Positions 50,568-60,239 of a DNA stretch of 64,000 bases are shown in pieces (within the stretch, counting starts at the first letter, position 1; each line of letters begins with the position of its first letter). The position numbers and the translations under genes are program-made. Location: NCBI RefSeq assembly GCF_001656035.1, contig NZ_CP010029.1, positions 2,801,602-2,865,601 of the forward strand, in the 5' to 3' direction. Below the pieces are notes generated by a model that was not told the origin of the DNA, did not search any database, and saw nothing but the letters and a program-made list of their open reading frames with translations. The DNA is from Yersinia entomophaga (lineage in GTDB: Bacteria > Pseudomonadota > Gammaproteobacteria > Enterobacterales > Enterobacteriaceae).

Positions 50568-50924
50568 ATGCGAATTATTGTCTACGGTAGTTTACGGCGC
50601 AAACAAGGTAACAGTCACTGGATGACTGACGCTCAGCTTTTGGGTGAATATGACCTTGATGGGTATGAAATGTACAATTTGGGCCATTATCCCGCGGTCA
50701 TTCCCGGTGAAGGTCAGGTGCATTGCGAGGTTTATCGGATAAACTCAGCCATCATGACCGAGCTGGATGAACTGAAGAGTAATACCAAAGATTATAAGCG
50801 TGAGCTAATTCAAACGCCTTTTGGCAGCGCCTGGATTTATCTCTATCGCCTGAGTGTTGCAGGATTGCCGCGGATTCGAAGCGGTGACTGGCTCAAACGC
50901 CACGAAGAACACGAAGAAAAGTGA
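50568..50924 (+). CDS. ytfP: Gamma-glutamylcyclotransferase-fold protein YtfP
   Basis: A 118-residue protein of the AIG2/GGCT-like fold, with VYGSLRRKQGN at the N-terminus and the conserved Glu in the family's active-site position (about Glu72). Enzymatic role in bacteria is not established. I start at the second of two tandem ATGs because orthologues begin MRI; the first ATG (50565) overlaps the tamB stop. Third gene of tamA-tamB-ytfP. Confidence 0.9.
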   Translation: MRIIVYGSLRRKQGNSHWMTDAQLLGEYDLDGYEMYNLGHYPAVIPGEGQVHCEVYRINSAIMTELDELKSNTKDYKRELIQTPFGSAWIYLYRLSVAGLPRIRSGDWLKRHEEHEEK

Positions 50925-50933
50925 TTTGAAAGT

Positions 50934-50967
50934 AAAAAAACACCGCTCATTGAGCGGTGTTTTTTTA
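50934..50967. terminator. Bidirectional terminator between ytfP and ppa
   Basis: A near-perfect palindrome, ACACCGCTCA and TGAGCGGTGT, is flanked by seven As and seven Ts. Serves both convergent genes. Confidence 0.95.
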
Positions 50968-50984
50968 TGGGGCAGCGGCAAGAA

Positions 50985-51515
50985 TTACTTCTTGGCCGCG
51001 CGCTCGAAAGAAGCAACGATTTCAGCTTTCGCTGCTGCTGCATCTTCCCAACCGTCAACTTTAACCCATTTGCCGGTTTCCAGATCTTTGTAGTGTTCAA
51101 AGAAGTGTTTGATCTGCGCTTTCAGCAGCTCTGGCAGATCTTGCACGTCTTTAACGTGATCGTATTCTTTAGTCAGTTTGCTGTGCGGAACGGCAACCAG
51201 CTTGGCATCTTCGCCCGCTTCGTCAGTCATTTTCAACACACCAACTGGACGGCAACGAACCACTGAACCCGGCTGTAATGGGTAAGGCGTTGGAACCAGA
51301 ACGTCAACCGGGTCACCGTCTAAAGACAGGGTGTTGTTGATGTAGCCGTAGTTGCACGGGTAGAACATGGCGGTAGACATGAAACGGTCAACGAACAGAG
51401 AACCGGTTTCTTTGTCGATTTCGTATTTAATTGGATCGGCGTTAGCTGGGATTTCGATCACAACGTAAATATCTTCTGGCAGGTCTTTACCTGCTGGTAC
51501 TAAGTTCAAGCTCAT
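50985..51515 (-). CDS. ppa: Inorganic pyrophosphatase
   Basis: Hydrolyses pyrophosphate to phosphate and so drives biosynthetic reactions. 176 residues; the signature [10 protein letters not shown] holds the metal-binding aspartates (about 66-75), and [16 protein letters not shown] precedes it. AAGGAAACC precedes the ATG on the minus strand. Convergent with ytfP. Confidence 0.97.
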   Translation of the reverse strand: MSLNLVPAGKDLPEDIYVVIEIPANADPIKYEIDKETGSLFVDRFMSTAMFYPCNYGYINNTLSLDGDPVDVLVPTPYPLQPGSVVRCRPVGVLKMTDEAGEDAKLVAVPHSKLTKEYDHVKDVQDLPELLKAQIKHFFEHYKDLETGKWVKVDGWEDAAAAKAEIVASFERAAKK

Positions 51516-51697
51516 GTCGGTTTCCTTTTATCAAACCAGAAATGGAGTGCCGGCTATTATAGCCAACTCTTTTCTTAATTCCCGTCCTTTTCACATCTGG
51601 ATAATGGAGGTATTAGCTAAATTTGGCTGAACAAGCCGCGTAGAAATCTCGTCATTGCCTAATCGTATCTATTTTCACCTGTTTTACTCGCCATAGC

Positions 51698-51724
51698 TCA
51701 AGAAGGTATCGGGTACGCCGATAA
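51698..51724 (+). promoter_or_regulatory. Sigma-28 (FliA)-type promoter of the chemoreceptor gene
   Basis: TCAAGAAG (51698-51705), 11 bases, then GCCGATAA (51717-51724). The -10 is the exact FliA consensus, the spacing is ideal, and the -35 keeps four of five bases of the core TAAAG. It is 79 bases before the start codon. The rest of the 288-bp gap 51516-51803 shows nothing. Confidence 0.75.
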
Positions 51725-51803
51725 CTTATCTAAATAATATGCCTGCTCACTTTTAGTTAACGCTTTGTAATCTTCATTCTTCGCAGATAACCGGGAAAAA
51801 AAG

Positions 51804-53384
51804 ATGTTAAAAAAGATTACCGTAAAGACCGGGTTGATCGCCCAGTTGAGTTTGATGTCGTTGATTTTATTAGTTGTTAGCGTAATTGGTATCAACTCCA
51901 TTCACGAAAGCTCTAATTCTTTGCGGATCATTAATCAGATTCAGGGAGAGGAGCTGGGGGCGTTATCCAATAGTTTTAATGCGACGTTAAGTGCCAGAGC
52001 CGCGGCTGCCTTGGCTGTCAGGCAAATGGAAATCGGCCTGATTGATGAATCCCAGAAAACGGCCAACAAAATTGAAGCCGATTTGGCCCAATCTCAGCAG
52101 GAAATGAAGCGCTTTATTGCGGCGGTCACTGCCAGAGGGGAAGGGGAAGACCTGGCGAATAATATTCAAAAAAGTTATAAATTCTATCTCGAGCAAGGCG
52201 TGTTTCCGATGCTGGAAGCGATCAAAGCAGGTAAGGCGGACGATTACTATGAAGCGCTGGAAAACCGGATTTCCAGCATCAGCGGTGCTTTCGATGGAGA
52301 TGTGCAGCAATTCCGCTCTTATGCGCTGAATGCAGGCCAGCAGCAAATTGAGCAAGCCAATAGCGCGGCACACATTAAAGTTGCCATTATTGTCGCTTCG
52401 GGGCTGATAACTTTATTTTCCGCGATAGTTGCCTGGTTTGCTTTGCAAATTATTATTCTGCGTCCGTTGGAGCAGTCTATTCATCAATTGGAGTTTATTG
52501 CGGCCGGAGATCTGACCCATAGTATTAATGGCGAAGGTAAAACCGAACTGGCGCGCTTGGCCATGGCTTTACAGGCCATGCAGCAATCGCTGGTGGCTTC
52601 AGTGAGCCATGTCCGGGATGTTGGCGGTCAGATTGGTATCGGATCGCGGGAGTTAGCCGCAGGTAATATCCATCTCGCGCAAAGAACCGAAGAATCAGCC
52701 GCTTCGCTGGAACAAACTGCCGCCAGCATGGAGCAACTGACTTCTACGGTGAAAATGAACGCGGAGAATTCAGATCAAGCAAACCGTTTGGCTGTGAGCG
52801 TCTCTGAGATCGCTAATCAGGGGAGTTCGGTGGTTAATCATGTGATGGATAAAATGCAGGCGATCACCACCAGTTCGCGAAGGATTTCCGATATTATCAG
52901 CGTGATGGATAGCATAGCGTTTCAGACTAATATTCTGGCGCTGAATGCGGCGGTGGAAGCGGCCCGCGCCGGAGAACAGGGACGAGGTTTTGCCGTCGTC
53001 GCCGGTGAAGTCCGTAATCTGGCTCAGCGAAGCGCCCAGTCAGCCAAAGAAATCAAAGGGTTGATTGTAGAATCGCAAAGTCGGGTACGGGAAGGGGCTG
53101 ATATGGCTGAGTCCGCTGGTAAAACCATGAATGATATTGCCCGCGAGGTAAGCCGGGTAACGGCATTAATGAAAGAAATATCCGCTGCGTCCCATGAGCA
53201 AAGCTCTGGTATTGAGCAGGTTAATCTGGCGATTACGCAAATGGATCAGGTAGCGCAGCAGAACGCAGCGTTGGTTGAACAGGCAGCGGCGGCAACGCGC
53301 TCGCTAGAAGAGCAGGCGGATGCGCTTGCTGCCAGCATGGCGGTGTTTAAGCTGCAGCCGGATGAAGAAACCGTGGCAGCATAA
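51804..53384 (+). CDS. Methyl-accepting chemotaxis protein
   Basis: Transmembrane chemoreceptor of 526 residues. TM1 (about 11-31), a helical periplasmic sensor domain of the Tar-like four-helix type (about 32-190), TM2 (about 192-217), a HAMP domain (about 217-270) and a signalling domain whose tip carries [21 protein letters not shown] and [16 protein letters not shown] (about 368-405). Methylation helices are rich in Gln/Glu ([16 protein letters not shown]). It lacks the C-terminal NWETF-type pentapeptide that tethers CheR/CheB, ending DEETVAA, so it likely needs other receptors for adaptation. The ligand cannot be inferred. It replaces the ytfQRT region of E. coli. Confidence 0.93.
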   Translation: MLKKITVKTGLIAQLSLMSLILLVVSVIGINSIHESSNSLRIINQIQGEELGALSNSFNATLSARAAAALAVRQMEIGLIDESQKTANKIEADLAQSQQEMKRFIAAVTARGEGEDLANNIQKSYKFYLEQGVFPMLEAIKAGKADDYYEALENRISSISGAFDGDVQQFRSYALNAGQQQIEQANSAAHIKVAIIVASGLITLFSAIVAWFALQIIILRPLEQSIHQLEFIAAGDLTHSINGEGKTELARLAMALQAMQQSLVASVSHVRDVGGQIGIGSRELAAGNIHLAQRTEESAASLEQTAASMEQLTSTVKMNAENSDQANRLAVSVSEIANQGSSVVNHVMDKMQAITTSSRRISDIISVMDSIAFQTNILALNAAVEAARAGEQGRGFAVVAGEVRNLAQRSAQSAKEIKGLIVESQSRVREGADMAESAGKTMNDIAREVSRVTALMKEISAASHEQSSGIEQVNLAITQMDQVAQQNAALVEQAAAATRSLEEQADALAASMAVFKLQPDEETVAA

Positions 53385-53406
53385 AAAACAGCGGCCGTAG
53401 CCGCTG
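53382..53406. terminator. Terminator between the chemoreceptor gene and fbp
   Basis: CAGCGGC pairs with GCCGCTG around CGTA. The preceding A run gives TTTTTT on the minus strand, so it is strongest for fbp; it also follows the chemoreceptor stop directly. Confidence 0.85.
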
Positions 53407-53433
53407 CTTGATTCGATCTATATGGAATAATAA

Positions 53434-54435
53434 TTAATCTGGGAACTGAGCGATAAAACGCTCTGCATCTTCCACCATAGATTTGGTACCGACGAAGAAT
53501 GGCGCACGTTGATGCAGCTTCTCCGGCACGATATCCAGAATACGATTCACACCATCGGTGGCTTTACCGCCGGCTTGTTCAGCCAGGAATGCCATTGGGT
53601 TGCATTCGTACAGCAAACGCAGTTTCCCTTGCGGATGGCTGGCGGTACTTGGATAAATATAGATGCCGCCTTTCAACAGGTTACGGTGGAAGTCTGCGAC
53701 CAGAGAACCAATATAGCGAGAAGTATAAGGACGCTGGGTTGCATCATCCTGCTCCTGACAATACTTGATGTATTTCTTCACGCCCTGAGGGAATTTGATG
53801 TAGTTCCCTTCGTTGATTGAATACATGCAACCGGTTGCTGGATAGCGAACTTTCTCATGGGATAAACAGAAAACACCCAGCGATGGGTCGTAGGTAAATC
53901 CGTGAACGCCGTAACCGGTAGTGTAGACCAGCATGGTGGATGAACCGTAGACCACGTAGCCTGCCGCAACCTGAGCGCTGCCCGGCTGAAGGAAATCTTT
54001 TTCTGTGACGGGTTCGCCGATTGGCGTAATGCGACGATAGATAGAGAAAATAGTACCGACCGAGACATTCACATCAATATTAGAAGAGCCGTCTAATGGG
54101 TCCATCAGAACCACATATTTGGCGTTCTCTGCTCTCTCACCTTCGAAAATAACGATGTCATCTTCTTCTTCAGACGCGATACCCGCAACTTCGCCACGCG
54201 CTTTAAGAGCGGCTTTCAGCTTCTCATTGGCATACAAATCCAATTTCATCTGAACTTCACCCTGCACATTTTCAGCGCCGCTGGTACCGAGAATATCGAC
54301 CAGACCTGCTTTATTGATGTCGCGGTGAATGATTTTAGCGCCTAACTTGATAGCTGACAGTAATGCAGTTAATTCGCCTGTGGCGTGAGAGAAGTCTTGC
54401 TGTTTCTCGACGATAAATTCGCCTAACGTTTTCAT
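53434..54435 (-). CDS. fbp: Fructose-1,6-bisphosphatase class 1
   Basis: Gluconeogenic enzyme that hydrolyses fructose 1,6-bisphosphate. Metal-binding motif [12 protein letters not shown] (about 118-129), plus [16 protein letters not shown] and the active-site [22 protein letters not shown] region (in parts). 333 residues from ATG 54435 ([15 protein letters not shown]), the orthologue start; upstream in-frame codons are not supported. Convergent with the chemoreceptor gene, divergent from mpl. Confidence 0.96.
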   Translation of the reverse strand: MKTLGEFIVEKQQDFSHATGELTALLSAIKLGAKIIHRDINKAGLVDILGTSGAENVQGEVQMKLDLYANEKLKAALKARGEVAGIASEEEDDIVIFEGERAENAKYVVLMDPLDGSSNIDVNVSVGTIFSIYRRITPIGEPVTEKDFLQPGSAQVAAGYVVYGSSTMLVYTTGYGVHGFTYDPSLGVFCLSHEKVRYPATGCMYSINEGNYIKFPQGVKKYIKYCQEQDDATQRPYTSRYIGSLVADFHRNLLKGGIYIYPSTASHPQGKLRLLYECNPMAFLAEQAGGKATDGVNRILDIVPEKLHQRAPFFVGTKSMVEDAERFIAQFPD

Positions 54436-54604
54436 GACACAATCCCTGAATCTACGGTTGAACATCGAATTACTAACAAACCACTTACAATATGCTCGCA
54501 GTGTAGCCCAAAGCTAAGATTGATTCATAGGCAATTCCATTTCTTCTCTCGGATTCTGAGCGGTAGAATAGCCGCAAACTCGATGCAATCAGACGGAAAC
54601 ATTT

Positions 54605-55984
54605 ATGCGCATTCATATTCTTGGTATTTGCGGCACGTTTATGGGGGGGCTGGCAATGCTGGCGCGCTCATTGGGGCATGAGGTCACTGGGGCCGACGCT
54701 AACGTTTATCCACCGATGAGTACCTTGTTAGAGAACCAAGGGATCAGTTTGATCCAGGGATACGATCCGGCTCAGCTCGATCCTGCACCGGATCTGGTGA
54801 TCATCGGTAATGCGATGACTCGCGGCAATCCTTGTGTCGAAGCAGTTTTAGAACGCGGTATTCCTTACGTTTCTGGCCCGCAGTGGCTCCACGATCAGGT
54901 TCTGCCTGAGCGCTGGGTTATTGCGGTCGCAGGCACTCACGGTAAAACCACCACCGCCGGTATGGTGACCTGGATTCTGGAAGCCTGTGGCTATGAGCCA
55001 GGCTTTGTGATTGGCGGTGTACCGGGTAATTTTGACGTTTCTGCCCGTTTAGGTAACAGCCCATTCTTTGTGATCGAAGCCGACGAATATGACTGCGCCT
55101 TCTTCGATAAACGTTCCAAATTCGTTCATTACAGCCCACGCACGCTGATCATGAACAATCTGGAATTCGATCACGCAGATATCTTTGACGATCTTAAAGC
55201 GATCCAGAAGCAGTTCCATCATCTGGTGCGTTTGGTGCCCGGGAAAGGCAAGATCATCCTGCCAGATAACGACAACCACCTGAAACAGGTGATGGCGATG
55301 GGGTGCTGGAGTGAGCAGGAATTTGTGGGCGAAACCGGCAGTTGGTCAGCGAAGAAAGTCACGGTCGATGCCAGCGCTTATCAGGTATTCCTGGATAATG
55401 AACTGGTTGGCGAAGTCAATTGGTCGCTGGTAGGTGAACACAATATGCATAACGGGCTGATGGCCATTGCTGCCGCTCGGCACGTCGGTGTACAGCCAGC
55501 CGACGCTTGCCGCGCTCTCGGTGATTTTATCAATGCTCGTCGCCGTCTTGAGCTACGTGGCGAAGCCAACGGCGTAACGGTTTATGATGATTTTGCTCAT
55601 CATCCAACGGCCATTCTGGCTACTTTAGCTGCGCTGCGTGGCAAGGTTGGCGGGACAGCGCGGATTTTGGCGGTGCTGGAACCTCGCTCAAACACCATGA
55701 AAATGGGGCTGTGCAAAAATGAGCTGGCGCCGTCACTCGGCCGGGCTGATGAAGTCTTTCTGTTCCAGCCACAGCATATTCCGTGGCAGGTGGTGGAAGT
55801 GGCCGAAGCCTGTATTCAACCGGCTTCATGGAGTGCTGATATTGATACGCTGGTAGAAATGATCGCGAAAACCGCTCAGCCGGGCGATCACATTCTGGTC
55901 ATGAGCAACGGTGGTTTCGGCGGAATCCATAGCAAACTGCTGGAAGCGCTGGAGAAAAAGGCGCATCAGCAGCTATTGAACTGA
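54605..55984 (+). CDS. mpl: UDP-N-acetylmuramate:L-Ala-gamma-D-Glu-meso-DAP ligase
   Basis: Recycles murein tripeptide by ligating it to UDP-MurNAc. Mur-ligase layout: N-terminal Rossmann domain (1-100, HILGICGTFMGGLAMLARSLG), ATP-binding VAGTHGKTTTAGMV (about 107-120), DEYDCAFFDKRSKF and the C-terminal DDFAHHPTAILATLAAL. 459 residues. GACGGAAAC precedes the ATG. Divergent from fbp, as in E. coli. Confidence 0.96.
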   Translation: MRIHILGICGTFMGGLAMLARSLGHEVTGADANVYPPMSTLLENQGISLIQGYDPAQLDPAPDLVIIGNAMTRGNPCVEAVLERGIPYVSGPQWLHDQVLPERWVIAVAGTHGKTTTAGMVTWILEACGYEPGFVIGGVPGNFDVSARLGNSPFFVIEADEYDCAFFDKRSKFVHYSPRTLIMNNLEFDHADIFDDLKAIQKQFHHLVRLVPGKGKIILPDNDNHLKQVMAMGCWSEQEFVGETGSWSAKKVTVDASAYQVFLDNELVGEVNWSLVGEHNMHNGLMAIAAARHVGVQPADACRALGDFINARRRLELRGEANGVTVYDDFAHHPTAILATLAALRGKVGGTARILAVLEPRSNTMKMGLCKNELAPSLGRADEVFLFQPQHIPWQVVEVAEACIQPASWSADIDTLVEMIAKTAQPGDHILVMSNGGFGGIHSKLLEALEKKAHQQLLN

Positions 55985-55991
55985 TTTAGAT

Positions 55992-56014
55992 AAAAAAAGC
56001 CCCCGAAAGGGGGC
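55992..56014 (-). terminator. Terminator downstream of mpl, strongest on the minus strand
   Basis: GCCCCC pairs with GGGGGC around GAAA; the seven As before it give a T run for minus-strand transcripts coming from the DUF1471 genes. On the plus strand it lies just past mpl but lacks a T run. Confidence 0.75.
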
Positions 56015-56081
56015 CAAAGGGTTCGCTGGATAGGACAGCGAGGGATTATCTAGCATTGCTCTTTCTTACTTTTTTCTTGCT

Positions 56082-56135
56082 CTTGCTCAATAGACTTATG
56101 TTCATCTGTTTATAGTTAAAAGATTATTGAGCAAG
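56082..56135. repeat. Long-loop inverted repeat
   Basis: Perfect 11-base arms CTTGCTCAATA (56082-56092) and TATTGAGCAAG (56125-56135) flank a 32-base A+T-rich centre, in the gap between mpl and the DUF1471 gene. Purpose unknown. Confidence 0.5.
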
Positions 56136-56180
56136 CTTGTCTGTTTGGGATTTGCCGCTTAAAACACCGTGCATTCGCCC

Positions 56181-56444
56181 TTATTTGTAAATCTTGGCTG
56201 TTGCATGCCAGCCATTTTCCTGACGCATTTCAATGATTTTATACGCTGTAGCGCCTTTGCTATCGGCTTTGTCGGCCAGTGCCTGAGTAATATCAGAAGG
56301 CGCGCCGGTGATGCCACTCACGCTGATGGTTCCCATATCGGTCAGGCTGTTAGTTTGAGCATTATTAACAGACTCGGCGGCTGAAGCGCCAAACGCGATA
56401 ACGGAAAATAAGCCTAGTGCAGCGATGGTATTTTTGATTTTCAT
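56181..56444 (-). CDS. DUF1471 periplasmic protein, paralogue 1
   Basis: An 87-residue protein with a signal peptide (1-22, ending ASA) and a DUF1471/YhcN domain (MGTISVSGITGAPSDITQAL, ending ATAKIYK). Members such as BhsA, McbA and YahO are small stress-linked envelope proteins. It is about 55% identical by hand count, without gaps, to the gene 125 bp upstream, so the two arose by tandem duplication. AGGAAGAG precedes the ATG. Function unknown. Confidence 0.83.
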   Translation of the reverse strand: MKIKNTIAALGLFSVIAFGASAAESVNNAQTNSLTDMGTISVSGITGAPSDITQALADKADSKGATAYKIIEMRQENGWHATAKIYK

Positions 56445-56569
56445 GATCTCTTCCTAAAAATAGCCAACAACCAGAAAGCATTATTATCGATTCTGCTACT
56501 TAGAGGCTGTTGTTTTGATTGTGTTTCTATTCTGACTGAATCTGGTAAGGCGATGCGCCAGGTCAGAAT

Positions 56570-56833
56570 TTACTGGTAGATTTTTGCTGTAGCGTGGAAG
56601 TTGCCGTCTTCGCGAGCTTCGATAACCTGATAAGCCTTGGCGCCTTGTGCATCTGCTTTGTCAGACAGTGCCTGACGAATATCTGAAGGCGTCCCATTCA
56701 CACCGCTAACAGTAATGGTGCCAACCGATTGTAAGTTAGCCGCTTGGCTTGCGTTGATTGAATCGGCTGCAAATACGCCAAATGACAGTGCAGAAAGAAC
56801 GCTTAATGCTGCTACGGTAGTTTTAATGTTCAT
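56570..56833 (-). CDS. DUF1471 periplasmic protein, paralogue 2
   Basis: An 87-residue paralogue of the next gene: signal peptide (1-22, ending VFA), then VGTITVSGVNGTPSDIRQAL and the ending ATAKIYQ. AAGAGGCC precedes the ATG. A CRP-like site lies 37-58 bases upstream of the start. The 125-bp gap to paralogue 1 has no terminator that I can see, so they may share a transcript. Function unknown. Confidence 0.83.
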   Translation of the reverse strand: MNIKTTVAALSVLSALSFGVFAADSINASQAANLQSVGTITVSGVNGTPSDIRQALSDKADAQGAKAYQVIEAREDGNFHATAKIYQ

Positions 56834-56869
56834 GTTATGGCCTCTTAATATTCTTTTATTAGTTTGCGT

Positions 56870-56891
56870 AAATGTGATTTACGTCACGAAA
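56870..56891 (-). promoter_or_regulatory. CRP-like site before DUF1471 paralogue 2
   Basis: TGTGA-TTTACG-TCACG (56873-56888) with AAA on each side matches the CRP consensus TGTGA-N6-TCACA at all but one core base. On the minus strand TTAATG-N17-TATACT lies just upstream, so the site would be just downstream of the start point, a place that suits repression. Confidence 0.55.
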
Positions 56892-57179
56892 TGAGTATAC
56901 ATCTAGTCACCCGAAACATTAATAGCGGGCTAATAATATTTAGCGTGACTTTAATGTGAGTTATTAGTTTTTAATAACCAAACGGAATAAAAATCGATCA
57001 AAAAATGAGTGATTGAGGCAAAAAAGTAGATATTTCAAATGAGTGGGTGTTTTTGACCAAAAGTGCGAAAATTTTAGCGTGTATTCGCTGTTTAATGAAA
57101 AAGGGTCATTTTCCGTGCCGGTTAGATGAGAAAATCCAGTGATATTCACTACATGCAGTATGCCTCTTGGGAAATAGCT
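56892..57179. other. Gene-free region upstream of DUF1471 paralogue 2
   Basis: About 290 A+T-rich bases with no supported gene. A 61-codon minus-strand frame here lacks a ribosome-binding site and recognisable features. A small hairpin AGCG-TGTATT-CGCT lies near 57077-57090. Confidence 0.35.
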
Positions 57180-57340
57180 CAGAGGCTAGTTATATCTATA
57201 GGATGATAACGAGCAAAAAAGCGAAGCTGCATGGCTTGGAAAGGATGGCTGATGCAAGGTAAAGGAAGATGACTAAGGGAATAGGCTGTCGCAGATCGAA
57301 GATGGCAAAGGGATTGAAATGCAGAGTATGTACTGTAAAA
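57180..57340 (+). ncRNA. Possible GGA-rich small RNA
   Basis: A purine-rich, gene-free stretch of about 160 bases with six GGA motifs (such as TAGGATGA, GGAAAGGATGG, AAAGGAAG, AAGGGAA). At least one sits in a hairpin loop (TATC-TATAGGAT-GATA, near 57191-57206). A weak promoter TTGGGA-N17-TTATAT lies just upstream. GGA-in-loop motifs mark CsrA-sequestering RNAs, but there are far fewer here than in CsrB/CsrC, and no UvrY site was seen. Low confidence; it may be plain spacer. Confidence 0.2.
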
Positions 57341-57368
57341 GGCCAATAGAACCTTGATTCTACTGGCC
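57341..57368 (-). terminator. Terminator after argR
   Basis: GGCCAATAGAA pairs with TTCTACTGGCC (one mismatch) around CCTTGA. On the minus strand it is followed by TTTT. It lies 20 bases past the argR stop. Confidence 0.85.
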
Positions 57369-57387
57369 GCGATCTGATTGGCTGGGA

Positions 57388-57861
<474 letters not shown>

Positions 57862-57892
57862 TCACCTGGGGGAATGGAGAGTTAGGAAGCCA

Positions 57893-57922
57893 ATTATGCA
57901 TTTAAATGAATTTTTATTCAAC
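57893..57922 (-). promoter_or_regulatory. argR promoter overlapped by ARG boxes
   Basis: On the minus strand TTGAAT (57916-57921) and CATAAT (57893-57898) are spaced by 17 bases. TGAATTTTTATTCA (57907-57920) is a perfect ARG-box core. A second, imperfect core TGCATTTAAATGAA (57897-57910) overlaps it by four bases. Both cover the spacer and -35, as expected for autorepression. Confidence 0.85.
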
Positions 57923-59258
<1,336 letters not shown>

Positions 59259-59313
59259 CAATTGTTGATTGAAAACAGCGGGGGGTTATTTTCCCTTGAC
59301 TGTTTCGTCTAAG

Positions 59314-59346
59314 AAGCCGCTGGTGGCAAGCACCGGCGGCTTTTTT
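59314..59346 (+). terminator. Intrinsic terminator after mdh
   Basis: AGCCGCTGGTG pairs with CACCGGCGGCT (one G-T pair) around GCAAG and is followed by TTTTTT. Confidence 0.95.
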
Positions 59347-59357
59347 ATGTCAGTAAG

Positions 59358-59627
59358 TTATGACTGTGCTGAACGAATACGCGTTTTCCTATCCAGTAAG
59401 GCCCCTGTTCTAGCGTCAAAATAGCGGGAAGGCCAGATTTCCGAGGGATGAATCTCCAGACATTCCGCAATTAGCCACTCACCTTTCGGCCAGGGACGAG
59501 TCAGGGCATTGGCTAGCGTTGATGAGCTAAGACCGGCATTTCGAGACAACGCCGCCAGGGTTGTTCCTTTCTTCCGCAGTGCCGCAATAACGTCGGCAGG
59601 GTGCCAATCAGATTTCCTTAAAATCAT
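59358..59627 (-). CDS. sfsB: Ner-like transcriptional regulator SfsB (Nlp)
   Basis: An 89-residue helix-turn-helix protein homologous to the Ner repressor of phage Mu. SDWHPADVIAALRKKGTTL and SRNAGLSSSTLANALTRPWPKGE (about 30-51) agree with E. coli SfsB, which promotes maltose-gene expression in some backgrounds and lies beside ispB, as here. Divergent from two MuA-like DNA-binding genes across a 185-bp gap with inverted repeats. Convergent with mdh. Confidence 0.9.
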   Translation of the reverse strand: MILRKSDWHPADVIAALRKKGTTLAALSRNAGLSSSTLANALTRPWPKGEWLIAECLEIHPSEIWPSRYFDARTGALLDRKTRIRSAQS

Positions 59628-59660
59628 CTTTAATCCTTTTTTTTACTAAGCTGCTGGCAT

Positions 59661-59752
59661 GTTAGTGGTATAACTAACCGTGTATCGTTAATCATATTAC
59701 GAACGAAAAGTAATCATTTAGAAACAGGATAACATCAAATTTCCAAATGATT
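59661..59752. promoter_or_regulatory. Inverted repeats in the sfsB/HTH divergent control region
   Basis: GTTAGT-GGTATA-ACTAAC (59661-59678) is a perfect 6-6-6 inverted repeat near the sfsB side. AATCATTT (59712-59719) and AAATGATT (59745-59752) form a second, wider perfect repeat nearer the HTH genes. They are good operator candidates for the regulators encoded on either side. Confidence 0.5.
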
Positions 59753-59812
59753 TTCAAATATTTTCTAAAAATTCCTTTTTTGCGTGTTACCGCATAGTAG
59801 AGAAGAAAGGCT

Positions 59813-60160
59813 ATGAAAAAAGAGTGGTTTGCTGCCAAGGAACTGACAGGTATCGCGGGGTTGCCCTCGTCTCCACAAGGAATCAACCTCATGGCAAAAC
59901 GTGAGGGTTGGAAACAACGGCGTCGCCGGGGAGTTCAGGGTAAAGCGGTTGAATATCATATAGATAGTTTGCCGGTAAGCGTGCTTAGTCTGCTACGACT
60001 CAAAGAGGACCCGGTAGATTATGTCGTCACGCGACAGGAACCGATAGCGGTATGGGTAGAGGCCTACTATCAGTTAACCGAAGCGGAGCGCGACAAAATC
60101 ATCAGTTTTATTTTGCGTGAAGGGATTGGTTCGTTAATGACGCGTTTAGCCATTACCTGA
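59813..60160 (+). CDS. Mu-type winged-helix DNA-binding protein, copy 1
   Basis: A 115-residue protein whose first 65 residues align with the N-terminal DNA-binding domain of phage Mu transposase (HTH_Tnp_Mu_1): KEWFAAKELTGIAGLPSSPQG, REGWKQRRRRGVQGKAVEYH and the SLP that follows. The C-terminal half (ERDKIISFILREGIGSLMTRL) resembles that of E. coli YfeC-like proteins. No transposase catalytic domain is present. It is about 69% identical to the next gene, without gaps. Divergent from the Ner-like sfsB. Likely a domesticated regulator; target unknown. Confidence 0.8.
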   Translation: MKKEWFAAKELTGIAGLPSSPQGINLMAKREGWKQRRRRGVQGKAVEYHIDSLPVSVLSLLRLKEDPVDYVVTRQEPIAVWVEAYYQLTEAERDKIISFILREGIGSLMTRLAIT

Positions 60161-60239
60161 TTAATGCTGAGCGGGGCATCTATTTTATTGCGCTGTTCGG
60201 ATGCCCGAATTGTTGAGTAAATCCGAGAGTAGATCATCC

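Noticed and set aside
56964-57149. A 61-codon minus-strand frame
   Set aside because: It lies in A+T-rich DNA, has no ribosome-binding site and no family signature; composition looks random.
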